A DNA stretch of 64,000 nt from an uncultured Lachnospiraceae bacterium (GTDB lineage: Bacteria; Bacillota; Clostridia; Lachnospirales; Anaerotignaceae), in NCBI GenBank assembly GCA_944384295.1, contig CALWSU010000005.1:1-64000 (forward strand), read 5' to 3'. The translations under genes were made by a program, and so were the position numbers. The notes under the pieces were generated by a model that was given only the letters and a program-made list of their open reading frames with translations, was not told the origin of the DNA and did no database searches. Below, piece by piece: positions 9,498-18,275 of this stretch. Each line of letters starts with the position of its first letter. Within the stretch, counting starts at the first letter, position 1.

Positions 9498-10928
9498 TTA
9501 CATCCTTTCTCCAATGACATAAAATGTTTTGTTTTCTGTTATTTTCACAGGAACAATTTGACCAATCAAAGTCGCATCTCCCGCAAAATGCACCAATGTA
9601 TTTTGTTCTGTTCTGCCAGTTAAAATGCCCGCATCTTGTTTGCTGCATTCTTCCACCAATACAGGCAATACTTTGCCCACTTGTTCTTGTGTGACTTCAT
9701 GCACAATCGGATTGAGTACGTCTAACATACGTCCAAAACGCTCTTTGACCACATCTTCTGGCACTTGATTTTCCATCGTTGCCGCAGGTGTGCCTGTGCG
9801 TTTGGAATAGATAAACGTAAATGCGGTACAATAACGCACCTGTCGAATCACATCTAATGTTTCTAAAAAATCTTCTTCCGTTTCTCCCGGAAACCCAACA
9901 ATAATATCTGTGCTTAATGTGATGTCTGGCATAGCTTCTTTGACTTTACGCACCAATTCCAAATATCCTTCTTTTGTATAATGGCGGTTCATTTTTTTAA
10001 GTATTTCGCTACTACCAGACTGGAAAGGCAAATGTAAATTTTTACATACCTTATCACAATCTTTCATTGCTGCAATCAATTCATCTGACATATCTTTTGG
10101 GTGTGAAGTCATAAAACGAATCCGTTCTAAGCCCTCAATTTCATTCACTTGACGCAGAAATTGGGCAAATGTAATGGGATTCTCCAATGTTTTGCCATAA
10201 GAATTCACATTTTGCCCCAAAAGCATTACCTCTTTGACACCATCTGCAACCAGTTTTTTGATTTCTTCTAAAATATCTTCTGGATTACGACTACGTTCTC
10301 TACCGCGTACATATGGTACAATGCAGTATGAGCAAAAATTGTTGCACCCAAACATGATATTGACGCTTGCCTTATAGGGAAAATGGCGAATGCTTGGCAA
10401 ATCTTCCACTACTTCCTGATGCTCTTGCCAAATATCAAATACGGTAGATTTGCTTTCTTCCCTTGTTTTCATCAATTCTGGAAGCTTGTACAGATTAAAT
10501 GTACCAAACACCAAATCTACATGGCGATATTTTTGACGAATGGTCTGCAATACGCTGTCTTGCTGCATCATACAACCACACAATGCAACTACAGCATCGG
10601 GATTTTCTTTTTTATAATGCTTTAGCCAGCCTAATTTGCCATATACCTTTAATTCCGCATTTTCTCTAACACAACATGTGTTATAGATGATAAAGTCCGC
10701 ATCTGTTTCCTCATCTGTGCGTACATAGCCCATTTCGTCCAACATACCTTCGAGTTTTTCAGAATCATGTGCATTCATCTGACAACCCATTGCCAAACTA
10801 TAAAACTTTTTTTGTCTGCCTGTTTTGGCAGTATATGCTTCATTTTCTTTACGAATCTGTTGGATAAACTCCATTTGTCTTTCCAGCTCTGCCTCTGGCG
10901 GCAAAGCGGTTGTTCGCTTCTGTTCCAT
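9498..10928 (-). CDS. miaB: tRNA-2-methylthio-N6-dimethylallyladenosine synthase MiaB
   Basis: A radical-SAM methylthiotransferase of 476 residues that adds a methylthio group to i6A37 of tRNA. The N-terminal UPF0004 domain supplies the auxiliary-cluster cysteines (GCQMNAHDSE, TCCVRENAE, CGCM). The radical SAM motif is CNNFCSYC, in FGCNNFCSYCIVPYVRG. A TRAM domain closes the protein. It heads the operon that continues with the YlbF-like gene, mutS, mutL and miaA; a promoter is visible upstream. Confidence 0.97.
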   Translation of the reverse strand: MEQKRTTALPPEAELERQMEFIQQIRKENEAYTAKTGRQKKFYSLAMGCQMNAHDSEKLEGMLDEMGYVRTDEETDADFIIYNTCCVRENAELKVYGKLGWLKHYKKENPDAVVALCGCMMQQDSVLQTIRQKYRHVDLVFGTFNLYKLPELMKTREESKSTVFDIWQEHQEVVEDLPSIRHFPYKASVNIMFGCNNFCSYCIVPYVRGRERSRNPEDILEEIKKLVADGVKEVMLLGQNVNSYGKTLENPITFAQFLRQVNEIEGLERIRFMTSHPKDMSDELIAAMKDCDKVCKNLHLPFQSGSSEILKKMNRHYTKEGYLELVRKVKEAMPDITLSTDIIVGFPGETEEDFLETLDVIRQVRYCTAFTFIYSKRTGTPAATMENQVPEDVVKERFGRMLDVLNPIVHEVTQEQVGKVLPVLVEECSKQDAGILTGRTEQNTLVHFAGDATLIGQIVPVKITENKTFYVIGERM

Positions 10929-10976
10929 GAAAATTCCTTTCTATTGCAAGTTCTTTGCCGTGTTCTGGCGGATTTT

Positions 10977-11005
10977 AGTATATCATAACTTTTCACTATG
11001 CTCAA
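10977..11005 (-). promoter_or_regulatory. Sigma-A-type promoter for the miaB-mutSL operon
   Basis: On the minus strand TTGAGC (11005-11000) and TATACT (10982-10977) are separated by exactly 17 bases, about 50 bases before the miaB start. Confidence 0.65.
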
Positions 11006-11052
11006 TGGCAAAATGCTGCAACAAACGTTTTTTTCATTATTCTTTTATTTTT

Positions 11053-11541
11053 TTATAATGTCAAAAACTGTACAGAGTTTCCATGCTCCCGCACAATTTT
11101 TTCCAACTCTGAAAAAGCAAGAAATACCGATGCGGTATTATCATTGGGATGTACACCAATGCTGGGCGCATCCTTCCAATCTGCATCAAAAATGACCTCT
11201 ACCGCACAATTTGTATCATTCAATACACCCAAAGGCGTCACAGAACCTTTTGTCAGCCCTAAATATTTCATCAATCTTTCTTCTGATGCAAAAGACAGAC
11301 GACCTACACCAATTTTTTCTCCTAATGTCTTTAAGTCTGCTCGTTTGTCTTCTCGAATGACCACCAAAAAATGGCGTTTTCCTTTTGCATCACGCAAAAA
11401 AAGATTTTTTGCCACGTCCTCTGGTGCTTCTAATTGCAATTGCATCATTTCTTCTATTGTAAATACGGCTGGGTGTTCTACCCATGTATGTGGTATTTGA
11501 TGTTGTGCCAAAAATTCTTTGACTTCCTGTTTTTGATACAT
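11053..11541 (-). CDS. YbaK/ProX-type prolyl-tRNA deacylase
   Basis: A 162-residue stand-alone editing-domain protein. Relatives (ProX, PrdX, YbaK) hydrolyse tRNA-Pro mischarged with Ala or Cys. The recognised pieces are HTWVEHPAVFTIEE, the conserved Lys in AKNLFLRD, FLVVIREDKRADLK and the GSVTPLGVLND loop typical of the ProX branch. The ATG at 11541 is preceded by GGAGGG; the longer frame starting at 11598 lacks a site. It is monocistronic. Confidence 0.88.
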   Translation of the reverse strand: MYQKQEVKEFLAQHQIPHTWVEHPAVFTIEEMMQLQLEAPEDVAKNLFLRDAKGKRHFLVVIREDKRADLKTLGEKIGVGRLSFASEERLMKYLGLTKGSVTPLGVLNDTNCAVEVIFDADWKDAPSIGVHPNDNTASVFLAFSELEKIVREHGNSVQFLTL

Positions 11542-11728
11542 AGTATTCCCTCCTTTGTTGGCTTCATTATACGTGCTCTTTTCCAAATTGTAAATCATTT
11601 CACGAAAAAAGGCGTATTGTTCACAAATTATTTACAATCTCTCCATACCATATTCACAGTCATTTTGTATCCTATAAGTGTCCAAAGCAAGGGCAAAGCA
11701 AAAACATAGTAATACATACCCTCCCCTT

Positions 11729-11765
11729 AAAAGAACCTGTCACCCTGCAGGTTCTTTTTATTTTT
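11729..11765 (+). terminator. Orphan plus-strand intrinsic terminator
   Basis: A perfect 11-bp stem (AAAAGAACCTG with CAGGTTCTTTT) with an 8-base loop is followed by a T-rich tract on the plus strand. The gene to its left is on the minus strand, so no annotated plus-strand gene uses it; an unannotated short transcript from about 11600-11760 is possible. Confidence 0.75.
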
Positions 11766-11792
11766 GTCGAAATATGGTATGCTGAGTATAAG
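11764..11792 (+). promoter_or_regulatory. Promoter with Spo0A-box-like -35 before the PdaA-type gene
   Basis: TTGTCG and TATAAG are spaced by 17 bases. The -35 lies inside TTTTTGTCGAAA, which matches the Spo0A box core TTTGTCRAA. The same arrangement occurs before the thioesterase gene at 14518. Confidence 0.5.
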
Positions 11793-11841
11793 GGAAATAT
11801 AGGCAAAAATAAGAACTATGATGGAACAAGGAGGGATTTTT

Positions 11842-12762
11842 ATGTTAGGAAGTTATGATTGGATTTCCATATTGCTTTTGACTGCTTCTCTATTGACTGG
11901 TAACACACCTGTAGAGCAGACAAACCCACCAGAAATACAACAAGAAACACAAGCCGTACCATCTGTCACACAAGCTGTCACACCTACACCAGAGCAGCCA
12001 GAATTGATTTATGACCCAGTACCCACGCCAGAGCAACCCACAGAAAACAGCGCCAGTGTAGGGGCATATGATGAAAAAGAATGGTGGTTCCGTCGCAACA
12101 GCGACCATTTGCCGCCTTCTGCACAAAGTGAAATTGCCATTGGACAATACGATGCGTATTATCTAGGAGATACACAGCATAAAGTGGTTTATCTCACATT
12201 TGATGAAGGCTATGAAAATGGCTATACAGCCCAAATATTGGACATTTTAAAAGAACATAATATCAAAGCTACATTTTTTGTTACCACACCATATATCGAA
12301 TCTGAGCCAGAATTGGTACAACGTATGGTAGACGAGGGACACATCGTGGGCAATCACTCCACCACACACCCCAGAATGTCCACATTGTCCGATGCACAAA
12401 TTCAAACAGAATTACAAGAATGTGCAGACGCATTCCAAGCTCTCACAGGACAAGAAATGCCAAAATATTTCCGTCCACCTTCTGGCGTATATAGCATACA
12501 TTCTTTGGAACAAACACAGGCAGCGGGATATAAAACCATATTTTGGAGCTTTGCCTATGCAGATTGGGACCCAGACAATCAACCGGGCAAACAAGCCGCA
12601 TTTGACATGGTAAAAGACTATACGCATAATGGCTGTATTTTATTGCTGCATGCCGTTTCACAGTCTAATACAGAAGCTCTCAGTGACATGATAGAATACT
12701 TACAAGCACAAGGCTATGTATTCCAAACTTTAGATGATTTACCACCGGCAAATACGATTTAA
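11842..12762 (+). CDS. Polysaccharide deacetylase, PdaA (delta-lactam) type
   Basis: A 306-residue secreted or membrane-anchored NodB-fold deacetylase. PdaA enzymes deacetylate muramic residues to form the delta-lactam of spore cortex. Visible are an N-terminal hydrophobic segment, a Pro/Thr/Gln linker (about 20-70) and the catalytic domain with LTFDEGYENG, HSTTHP (the two metal His), RPPSG and LLLHA. The TFDxGYENG form, without the usual second Asp, is characteristic of PdaA. The ATG at 11842 is preceded by AAGGAGGG; upstream in-frame ATGs have no site. The upstream promoter contains a Spo0A-like box, consistent with sporulation use. Confidence 0.88.
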   Translation: MLGSYDWISILLLTASLLTGNTPVEQTNPPEIQQETQAVPSVTQAVTPTPEQPELIYDPVPTPEQPTENSASVGAYDEKEWWFRRNSDHLPPSAQSEIAIGQYDAYYLGDTQHKVVYLTFDEGYENGYTAQILDILKEHNIKATFFVTTPYIESEPELVQRMVDEGHIVGNHSTTHPRMSTLSDAQIQTELQECADAFQALTGQEMPKYFRPPSGVYSIHSLEQTQAAGYKTIFWSFAYADWDPDNQPGKQAAFDMVKDYTHNGCILLLHAVSQSNTEALSDMIEYLQAQGYVFQTLDDLPPANTI

Positions 12763-12809
12763 AAAAATAGGCTGTAACGAAGTAACAAATTCGTTGCAGC
12801 CTATTTTTT
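12763..12809. terminator. Bidirectional terminator between pdaA-type gene and antiporter
   Basis: A long stem with arms AATAGGCTG and CAGCCTATT, an inner CGAA/TTCG pairing, A-run on the left and T-run on the right; it can serve both convergent genes. Confidence 0.85.
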
Positions 12810-12826
12810 ACAGTGATGCGATTCAT

Positions 12827-14416
12827 TCAAAATTTTGCCATAACCAAAGTGTCATTTTCCTGTATTCTTGTATTTCCATTTGGAATGACTGTACCTGATT
12901 GTCCTTGTACCACAACAATCAAAGTACCTTTTGGCAAAGACAAGTTGTGTACCATTTGGTCTTTCCATTTATGATTCTTGTCTATCGAAATCTCATATAA
13001 TGTCATATTTTCTCTATCTTCAAATTCCTGCCCTGCAATCACAAGCAAATCATGTGGCAATAATAATGTTGCACCATTTGGAATGATAGACTTGCCTTCT
13101 CGCAAAATCAAAATAACCAAAAGTTCCGGTGGCATCTGAATATGTTGTAATTGTTGAAATGCCCAAGGGTGATTTTGAGAAATAGAAAGTTTTAAGAAAG
13201 AAATATCACTTTCATCTCGATAGTCATTGAATGTTTTTCGTACATCGGCATTTTCATCAATCATGCCAAGACGATGCGCCATTGGTGCCAGCAAAGAGCC
13301 TTGCAACGATATTGAAAGCAAAACAATACAAAATACCAGATTAAATAAATTATACTGCATATGAATCCCGCTTAATACAGCTTGTATGGCAAATACAATC
13401 GAAGCAGCACCACGCAGCCCTGCCCATGACACCAAGCCAATCTGACCTTTGGTTGCACGAAATCCAGCCAGCACTGCACCGACCGCTACCGGACGTGCGA
13501 TCAAAGTCAAAAATACCATAATCAAAAGCGCTGGTAAAAATACGGTCGGCAATTGGGACGGCGTAACCAAAAGACCCAATAAGAAGAAAATCATCATTTG
13601 CGCGACACCAGTCAATGCATCAAAAAACAAAACCAATTCTCTCTTTTTTGGCAAATAGGCATTCCCCATCAAAATACCGCACAAATATGCCCCTAAATAT
13701 CCATTTCCCCCTAATATAGAAGGCAATGCATAAGACAATACTGCAACTGCAAACAGAAAAATAGTATTGCCTTGCGCAATATAAAAATTACAGCGATTGA
13801 GTACCCAGATTGCCAATTTTCCCAATATCAAACCTGCTACAATACCGATGGTAATTTGTTGCAACAACAACATAGGTACAGACAAATCACTGCCTTGCAT
13901 CACGCCAATCCAGAGCAATGTCAACATATAAGAGATGGGGTCATTGGAACCTGACTCCATTTCCAGCATAGAAGCGGTATGATATTTCAAATTCAATTTT
14001 TTAGAACGCAATATACTAAATACCGATGCTGCGTCTGTAGAAGAAATGACAGAACCAATCAACATACTCTCTGCCCATGGCAATCCCAATACAAAATGGG
14101 CAAACAGACCTGTCAGCCCGGCAGTCAAAATAACCCCTGCTGTTGACAAAAGTGTAGAAGGTACAGCAACCGAACGCGCTTCTTTGAAATTGGTGCCAAA
14201 ACCACCATAAAACATAATAAAAATCAAACTGACAGAACAAATGATTTCTGAGGTATGATAATCGTTGTATGGTATTTGAAATAATCCATCTTCCCCAAAA
14301 CACATACCTAAAGCCAAAAACGCTAATAGAGAAGGTACGCCCAATTTCTCAGTAAAGCGATTTGATAAAACACATACGATAATGACAACGCCAAATAATA
14401 CCAGTACTGCATACAA
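12827..14416 (-). CDS. CPA1-family cation/proton antiporter (NhaP2-like, with TrkA-C)
   Basis: A 529-residue antiporter with about 12 membrane helices in the first 385 residues, including the conserved SSTDAASVFSILR and ESGSNDP motifs of the CPA1 ion site. The cytoplasmic C-terminus has two TrkA-C-like units, each with the PNG(A/N)T-L-x-x-x-D signature. This matches K+/H+ antiporters such as NhaP2/CvrA; the transported cation is inferred from family only. The start is TTG at 14416 with GGGAGGTG 7 bases upstream. Single gene, ending at a shared terminator. Confidence 0.9.
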   Translation of the reverse strand: MYAVLVLFGVVIIVCVLSNRFTEKLGVPSLLAFLALGMCFGEDGLFQIPYNDYHTSEIICSVSLIFIMFYGGFGTNFKEARSVAVPSTLLSTAGVILTAGLTGLFAHFVLGLPWAESMLIGSVISSTDAASVFSILRSKKLNLKYHTASMLEMESGSNDPISYMLTLLWIGVMQGSDLSVPMLLLQQITIGIVAGLILGKLAIWVLNRCNFYIAQGNTIFLFAVAVLSYALPSILGGNGYLGAYLCGILMGNAYLPKKRELVLFFDALTGVAQMMIFFLLGLLVTPSQLPTVFLPALLIMVFLTLIARPVAVGAVLAGFRATKGQIGLVSWAGLRGAASIVFAIQAVLSGIHMQYNLFNLVFCIVLLSISLQGSLLAPMAHRLGMIDENADVRKTFNDYRDESDISFLKLSISQNHPWAFQQLQHIQMPPELLVILILREGKSIIPNGATLLLPHDLLVIAGQEFEDRENMTLYEISIDKNHKWKDQMVHNLSLPKGTLIVVVQGQSGTVIPNGNTRIQENDTLVMAKF

Positions 14417-14517
14417 TGTGCAACACCTCCCTTTTTTTATTTTTATTTTATAAAATCACCAATCTATCGTTTTATTTTGATAAAATCTATCATGGTAGTG
14501 CAGGAAATTTTATTTTT

Positions 14518-14546
14518 TTGTCGAATACTTCTTTTCATCTTACTAT
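14518..14546 (+). promoter_or_regulatory. Promoter with Spo0A-box-like -35 before the thioesterase gene
   Basis: TTGTCG and TACTAT are separated by 17 bases, and the -35 is embedded in TTTTTGTCGAATA. It is nearly identical in layout to the element at 11764. Confidence 0.5.
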
Positions 14547-14563
14547 AGAAAGCAGGGAATATC

Positions 14564-14995
14564 ATGACACCATACTTACATAAAGTACAATATTATGAAA
14601 CCGATAAAATGGGTATCACACATCATTCCAATTATATTCGTTGGATGGAAGAAGCACGCGTAGATTTTTTAGAAAAAATCGGATGGGGATTTGACCGTTT
14701 GGAACAAGAAGGCATTGTATCACCTGTTGTTGGTGTACAAGTACGTTATCGCCAATCCTCTACATTTGCGGATTGTATCTGTATTGTGGTACAAGTACAA
14801 AAATATAATGGAATATTGATGGAATTGGGCTACGAAATGCGCAATCAACAAACTGGTCAAATTTTGTGTACTGCCACTTCGGAGCATTGTTTTTTAGATC
14901 AAAAAGGAAAACCGGTACGTTTGAAACATCGCTTTCCAGAATTAGACACTCGTTTACATCATCATTTACAAGACTATCAAAACAAAAGTAAATAA
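14564..14995 (+). CDS. Acyl-CoA thioesterase, YbgC/4HBT hot-dog family
   Basis: A 143-residue single-domain hot-dog protein. The N-terminal YYETDKMGITHHSNYIRWMEE segment is the 4HBT signature with the catalytic Asp and adjacent His residues, followed by a SPVVGVQVRYRQSSTFAD beta segment. Family enzymes hydrolyse short acyl-CoA thioesters; the substrate is unknown. It is monocistronic, with a promoter at 14518 and a terminator directly downstream. Confidence 0.88.
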   Translation: MTPYLHKVQYYETDKMGITHHSNYIRWMEEARVDFLEKIGWGFDRLEQEGIVSPVVGVQVRYRQSSTFADCICIVVQVQKYNGILMELGYEMRNQQTGQILCTATSEHCFLDQKGKPVRLKHRFPELDTRLHHHLQDYQNKSK

Positions 14996-15002
14996 GTATA
15001 AG

Positions 15003-15043
15003 AAAAAGGGTATCCTCTCTCAAATGATATGGATACCCTTTTT
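15003..15043. terminator. Bidirectional terminator, thioesterase/purC
   Basis: A perfect 13-bp stem (AAAAAGGGTATCC with GGATACCCTTTTT) lies between the two convergent genes and can end both. Confidence 0.88.
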
Positions 15044-15091
15044 GTCATTATACTTTATACTTTCAATTTGTAGGTGGAAGTATCAGAAATA

Positions 15092-15772
15092 TCAACCCAG
15101 AATGATTTTTGTCAGTTCTACGGGATCCACGATCTTACCATCTTTGTATACACGCATGTTGCCAGAAGCAATTTCGTCAATCAGAATAACTTCGTCATTG
15201 TTGTAACCAAATTCAAATTTGATGTCATACAGATCCAGACCTTTTTTTGCCAATTCATCTGCAACAATCTTTGTAATTTTCAATGTCTGTTCTTTCATGC
15301 TGTCATACATTTCGCCGCTCATAACGCCCAATGCAACCAGACCATCTTTGGTTACCAGTGGATCGCCTTTTGCGTCATCTTTGAATGTTGTTTCTACATA
15401 ACCGCCTTCCAAAACAGTACCATCTGCAATATATTCGCCATATCTGCGAATGAAGCTGCCTGTTGCTTTCAAACGGCAGATTACTTCCAAACCATGACCA
15501 AATACTTTTGCAGGCAGAACTTCCATTGTTGCATTGTCTACATCAGCAGAAACATAATGTGTTTTGATGCCGGCTTGTTTCAAAATTTCAAAAAATTTGA
15601 TGGATGTTTCCAGATTTGCTTTGCCAATGCCTTCAATAGTCAGACCAACAGAGTTTTCACCGGGATCGAATACGCCGTCTTTACCTGTGCAGTCATCTTT
15701 GAATTTTAACAGTACATTGCCGTTTTCCAGTTTATAAACGTCTTTTGTTTTGCCTTGGTAAATCTTTTCCAT
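15092..15772 (-). CDS. purC: Phosphoribosylaminoimidazole-succinocarboxamide synthase (SAICAR synthetase)
   Basis: PurC joins aspartate to CAIR with ATP in purine synthesis. The 226-residue protein begins [12 protein letters not shown], carries the DDCTGKDG phosphate loop, the [12 protein letters not shown] signature, and the [18 protein letters not shown] motif of family enzymes. The ATG at 15772 follows AAAGGATGG; the longer frame to 15820 adds a non-homologous leader. No other pur gene is nearby, so purC is transcribed alone here. Confidence 0.96.
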   Translation of the reverse strand: MEKIYQGKTKDVYKLENGNVLLKFKDDCTGKDGVFDPGENSVGLTIEGIGKANLETSIKFFEILKQAGIKTHYVSADVDNATMEVLPAKVFGHGLEVICRLKATGSFIRRYGEYIADGTVLEGGYVETTFKDDAKGDPLVTKDGLVALGVMSGEMYDSMKEQTLKITKIVADELAKKGLDLYDIKFEFGYNNDEVILIDEIASGNMRVYKDGKIVDPVELTKIILG

Positions 15773-16140
15773 TGTTTTATGCCATCCTTTCCACTTAACC
15801 GGCACAATGTGCCACATCATTTATGTATGGTTACTGTGTTTTTCAACATAATAAAATGTACTGCAAAATCGCTTCAGATACAAGACTTTTTTTAAAATCC
15901 GTGTAATCTCGGCATTTTATGCAATACCTTTTGTATCAAAAAAATCATTTTTCTCACGCATTGTCAAAATTTAGAAAATCCTGCATTTTATTTTTGTGCA
16001 ATTAAGTATGGTAATCTTTGAATTATATCTGCAAATACTGTTTCTATCAGAAACTTTTTTGACAAAACAGACAAAATTCCTACTCTACACAAATTTGATT
16101 TCCTAAGATATATTGTACAAATACAAGTTCTTTGCAAACA
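15773..16140. other. AT-rich intergenic region upstream of purC
   Basis: About 370 bases without a convincing gene. Upstream of purC, a weak -35-like TTGAAA and AT-rich -10-like sequences are visible but no clear riboswitch fold or operator could be recognised. Short ORFs here lack ribosome sites. Confidence 0.5.
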
Positions 16141-16178
16141 AAAAACCGAAAATTCTCTTTCTGAGATCTTCGGTTTTT
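16141..16178 (-). terminator. Intrinsic terminator after rsfS
   Basis: AAAACCGAA and TTCGGTTTT arms on the minus strand followed by T residues, just downstream of rsfS. Confidence 0.75.
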
Positions 16179-16191
16179 CTCATTTTATGTT

Positions 16192-16533
16192 TTATGCTTC
16201 GTTTACTTGTTTTGCATCGCCCCACACATGTTCTAAGCCATAGAATGCACGGTCTTCTTTATTAAACAAATGAATCAACAGATTGCCAAAATCTAATAAA
16301 ATCCATGTACCTGTGCTATAGCCTTCTGAATGATGCATTTTATATCCTGCCTGAAACAATTTCTGTTCTACTTCATCTGCCATGGCGCGCAAATGGTTGA
16401 CATTATTTCCACTTGCAATCACAAAACAATCTGCCACATTAGACAAACCTTGTAAATCCAATACTTGTATATCTTGTCCCATTTTATCATCTAACGCTGC
16501 CTGCGCAATTTTTGCCGCTTCGAGTGCTTCCAT
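16192..16533 (-). CDS. rsfS: Ribosomal silencing factor RsfS
   Basis: A 113-residue RsfS/Iojap protein that binds uL14 on the 50S subunit and blocks subunit joining in starvation. Recognised by DIQVLDLQGLSNVADCFVIASG, HLRAMADEVEQKL, EGYSTGTWILLDFG and the terminal LEHVWGDA. It is the last gene of the yhbY, nadD-yqeK, rsfS operon, in the order usual for Firmicutes, with an AGGAGGAA ribosome site. The 35-base gap before it contains three near-copies of a 9-base repeat. Confidence 0.96.
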   Translation of the reverse strand: MEALEAAKIAQAALDDKMGQDIQVLDLQGLSNVADCFVIASGNNVNHLRAMADEVEQKLFQAGYKMHHSEGYSTGTWILLDFGNLLIHLFNKEDRAFYGLEHVWGDAKQVNEA

Positions 16534-16545
16534 ATTTTTTCCTCC

Positions 16546-16572
16546 TGATTTTACTGATTTTACTAAATTTAC
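16546..16572. repeat. Three tandem 9-base units beside the rsfS ribosome site
   Basis: TGATTTTAC occurs twice in a row and is followed by TAAATTTAC. The array spans the stop codon of the nadD-yqeK ORF and reaches the rsfS ribosome site. Confidence 0.8.
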
Positions 16573-17801
16573 TTGTTTTTATAATATTCTAATGCCTCCA
16601 AAGATAAAGGATGCAACAGTCTGCCACGTTCTTTGACATAGGCAATCGTTTCTTCTAATATAAATTTCATTGCCATATCCAAATCCAGATATGCCAATCT
16701 TCTTGCTTCTTCCAAACCGTCAAATTTTTCCCGATTTGGCTCAATATAATCCGCAATAAACACAATTTTTTCTAAGGTAGACATGTTTGCACGTCCTGTG
16801 GTATGGTAACGAATTGCATTGAGCACTTCTTCATCTTTGACTTTATATTCTCGTTTTGCCACTTCTGCTCCCAAAAAGGGATGAATCAAGTCTGTTTGCT
16901 GTTTCATAATATCATCTAATTTGACTTTATATTCTTTGCAAAAGCGTTCTCTCAATTCTTTGGGATAATCCTTTGCACAATCATGCAGCAAACCTGCTAC
17001 TTTGGCTTTTTGTTGTTCTGCTTGTGTACCAAAAATTTCTGCTAGACGCACCGCTTCTTCGGATACACCCATGGTATGGATATAACGCTTTACAGACAAT
17101 GCAGATTGTAGTTTTTCCTGCATCACTTCGATTGGCAGCATAAATTTCACCTCGTTTTTTCTTTGGTTACGATATAGTCCAAATTTATGGATATAATCCT
17201 CTACTTCCTGTGGCAACAAATACTGAATCGGCATACCTTTTTGCGCACGTGTGCGAATATCCGAAGAAGAAATTGCGAGTGCAGGCACTTCCATATAATG
17301 AATGCGGCTTGCGAACTTTTCGCGCAATTCCCCAATTTCTTCAAACATCTGGTTTTTTTGATAACCTGGTCTTGTTACTGCAACAAAATCGCACAAACTG
17401 AGTAAGCGTTCTGGTTCTTTCCATGTCATAATCTGATGAATCGCATCTGCACCTGTAATAAAGTACAATCTCACATCAGGACGACACATTTTTTTCAATT
17501 GCTCTATGGTATCAATGGTATATGTGATACCAGGACGATCGATTTCCAAACGCGATACTTCAAAATTTTCATTACGCATCGTTGCCAATACCGCCATCAA
17601 GTAGCGATGTTCGTTATGTGTTACCTCTTTATCTGTTTTATGTGCTGGTCGTCCTGTTGGGATAAATACCACCTTATCCACTTGAAAACGATGACGCACA
17701 GCTTCTGCTGTCACAAGATGTCCGTAATGTATTGGATCAAATGTACCACCCATAATGGCAATACTTTTACAATCCCTAAAATTGGCTATTTCATTTCTCA
17801 T
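16569..17801 (-). CDS. nadD: Fused nicotinate-nucleotide adenylyltransferase NadD and YqeK HD-domain Ap4A hydrolase
   Basis: One 410-residue ORF holding two enzymes usually encoded separately. Residues 13-215 are NadD (GGTFDPIHYGHL nucleotide site, FIPTGRPAHK, and the SSSDIRTR motif), which makes NaAD from NaMN. Residues 221-410 are YqeK, an HD-domain symmetrical Ap4A hydrolase (LLHDCAKDYP, LIHPFLGA, AIRYHTTG, FIADYIEPNR). There is no stop between them. At 17141 the YqeK part has an in-frame ATG with GAGGTG six bases before it, so a free YqeK product may also be made. It lies 24 bases after yhbY, with its own GGAGGG site. Confidence 0.93.
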   Translation of the reverse strand: MRNEIANFRDCKSIAIMGGTFDPIHYGHLVTAEAVRHRFQVDKVVFIPTGRPAHKTDKEVTHNEHRYLMAVLATMRNENFEVSRLEIDRPGITYTIDTIEQLKKMCRPDVRLYFITGADAIHQIMTWKEPERLLSLCDFVAVTRPGYQKNQMFEEIGELREKFASRIHYMEVPALAISSSDIRTRAQKGMPIQYLLPQEVEDYIHKFGLYRNQRKNEVKFMLPIEVMQEKLQSALSVKRYIHTMGVSEEAVRLAEIFGTQAEQQKAKVAGLLHDCAKDYPKELRERFCKEYKVKLDDIMKQQTDLIHPFLGAEVAKREYKVKDEEVLNAIRYHTTGRANMSTLEKIVFIADYIEPNREKFDGLEEARRLAYLDLDMAMKFILEETIAYVKERGRLLHPLSLEALEYYKNK

Positions 17802-17825
17802 GGTTTTCCCTCCGCTAAAACATCA

Positions 17826-18125
17826 TTATTTTTTTGCCGGAGGCAATTCGATGGTAGGTTTTTTTGCACGGCGATATAATACAAATTTGTTTCCAATGAC
17901 CTGTATCACTTCTGCGCCTGTGCGGCTAGCAAGCATTTCCGCTGCCTGTGCCGCATCTAGCATGTTGTTGTCTAACACATTGATTTTGACCAATTCTCTG
18001 GCTTCTAGCGCCGCGTGCACGGTATCGCGTAATTCTGGAGTCACACCATTCTTGCCCACCTGAAAAATTGCGTCTATTCCATTTGCCAAAGACCGCAAAT
18101 ATGCTCTTTGTTTACTTGTCAACAT
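17826..18125 (-). CDS. yhbY: YhbY/YqeI CRM-domain RNA-binding protein
   Basis: A 99-residue CRM-domain protein associated with pre-50S ribosomal particles. It shows the family start LTSKQRAYLRSLAN, the GKNG loop within FQVGKNGVTPEL, and RTGAEVIQVIGNKFVLYR. The ATG at 18125 has GGAGG upstream. First gene of the operon that continues into nadD-yqeK and rsfS. An obg gene is often found upstream in Clostridia but is absent here. Confidence 0.94.
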   Translation of the reverse strand: MLTSKQRAYLRSLANGIDAIFQVGKNGVTPELRDTVHAALEARELVKINVLDNNMLDAAQAAEMLASRTGAEVIQVIGNKFVLYRRAKKPTIELPPAKK

Positions 18126-18275
18126 AATTTCCTCCATAACTTTCCATTTTTTGCATCTTTTTACAAATTTTGTTCATACAGATGCTTGTTTTTCCTATAA
18201 TCTCAATTATCATAGCATATGCGGCTGTTTTTTGCAATCAAACCCCAGAAAAAAGCCAATATGTACCATGAGAAA

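Noticed and set aside
15074-15709. Long plus-strand frame (about 210 codons) opposite purC
   Set aside because: It is the antisense shadow of a well-conserved purC and has no ribosome site.
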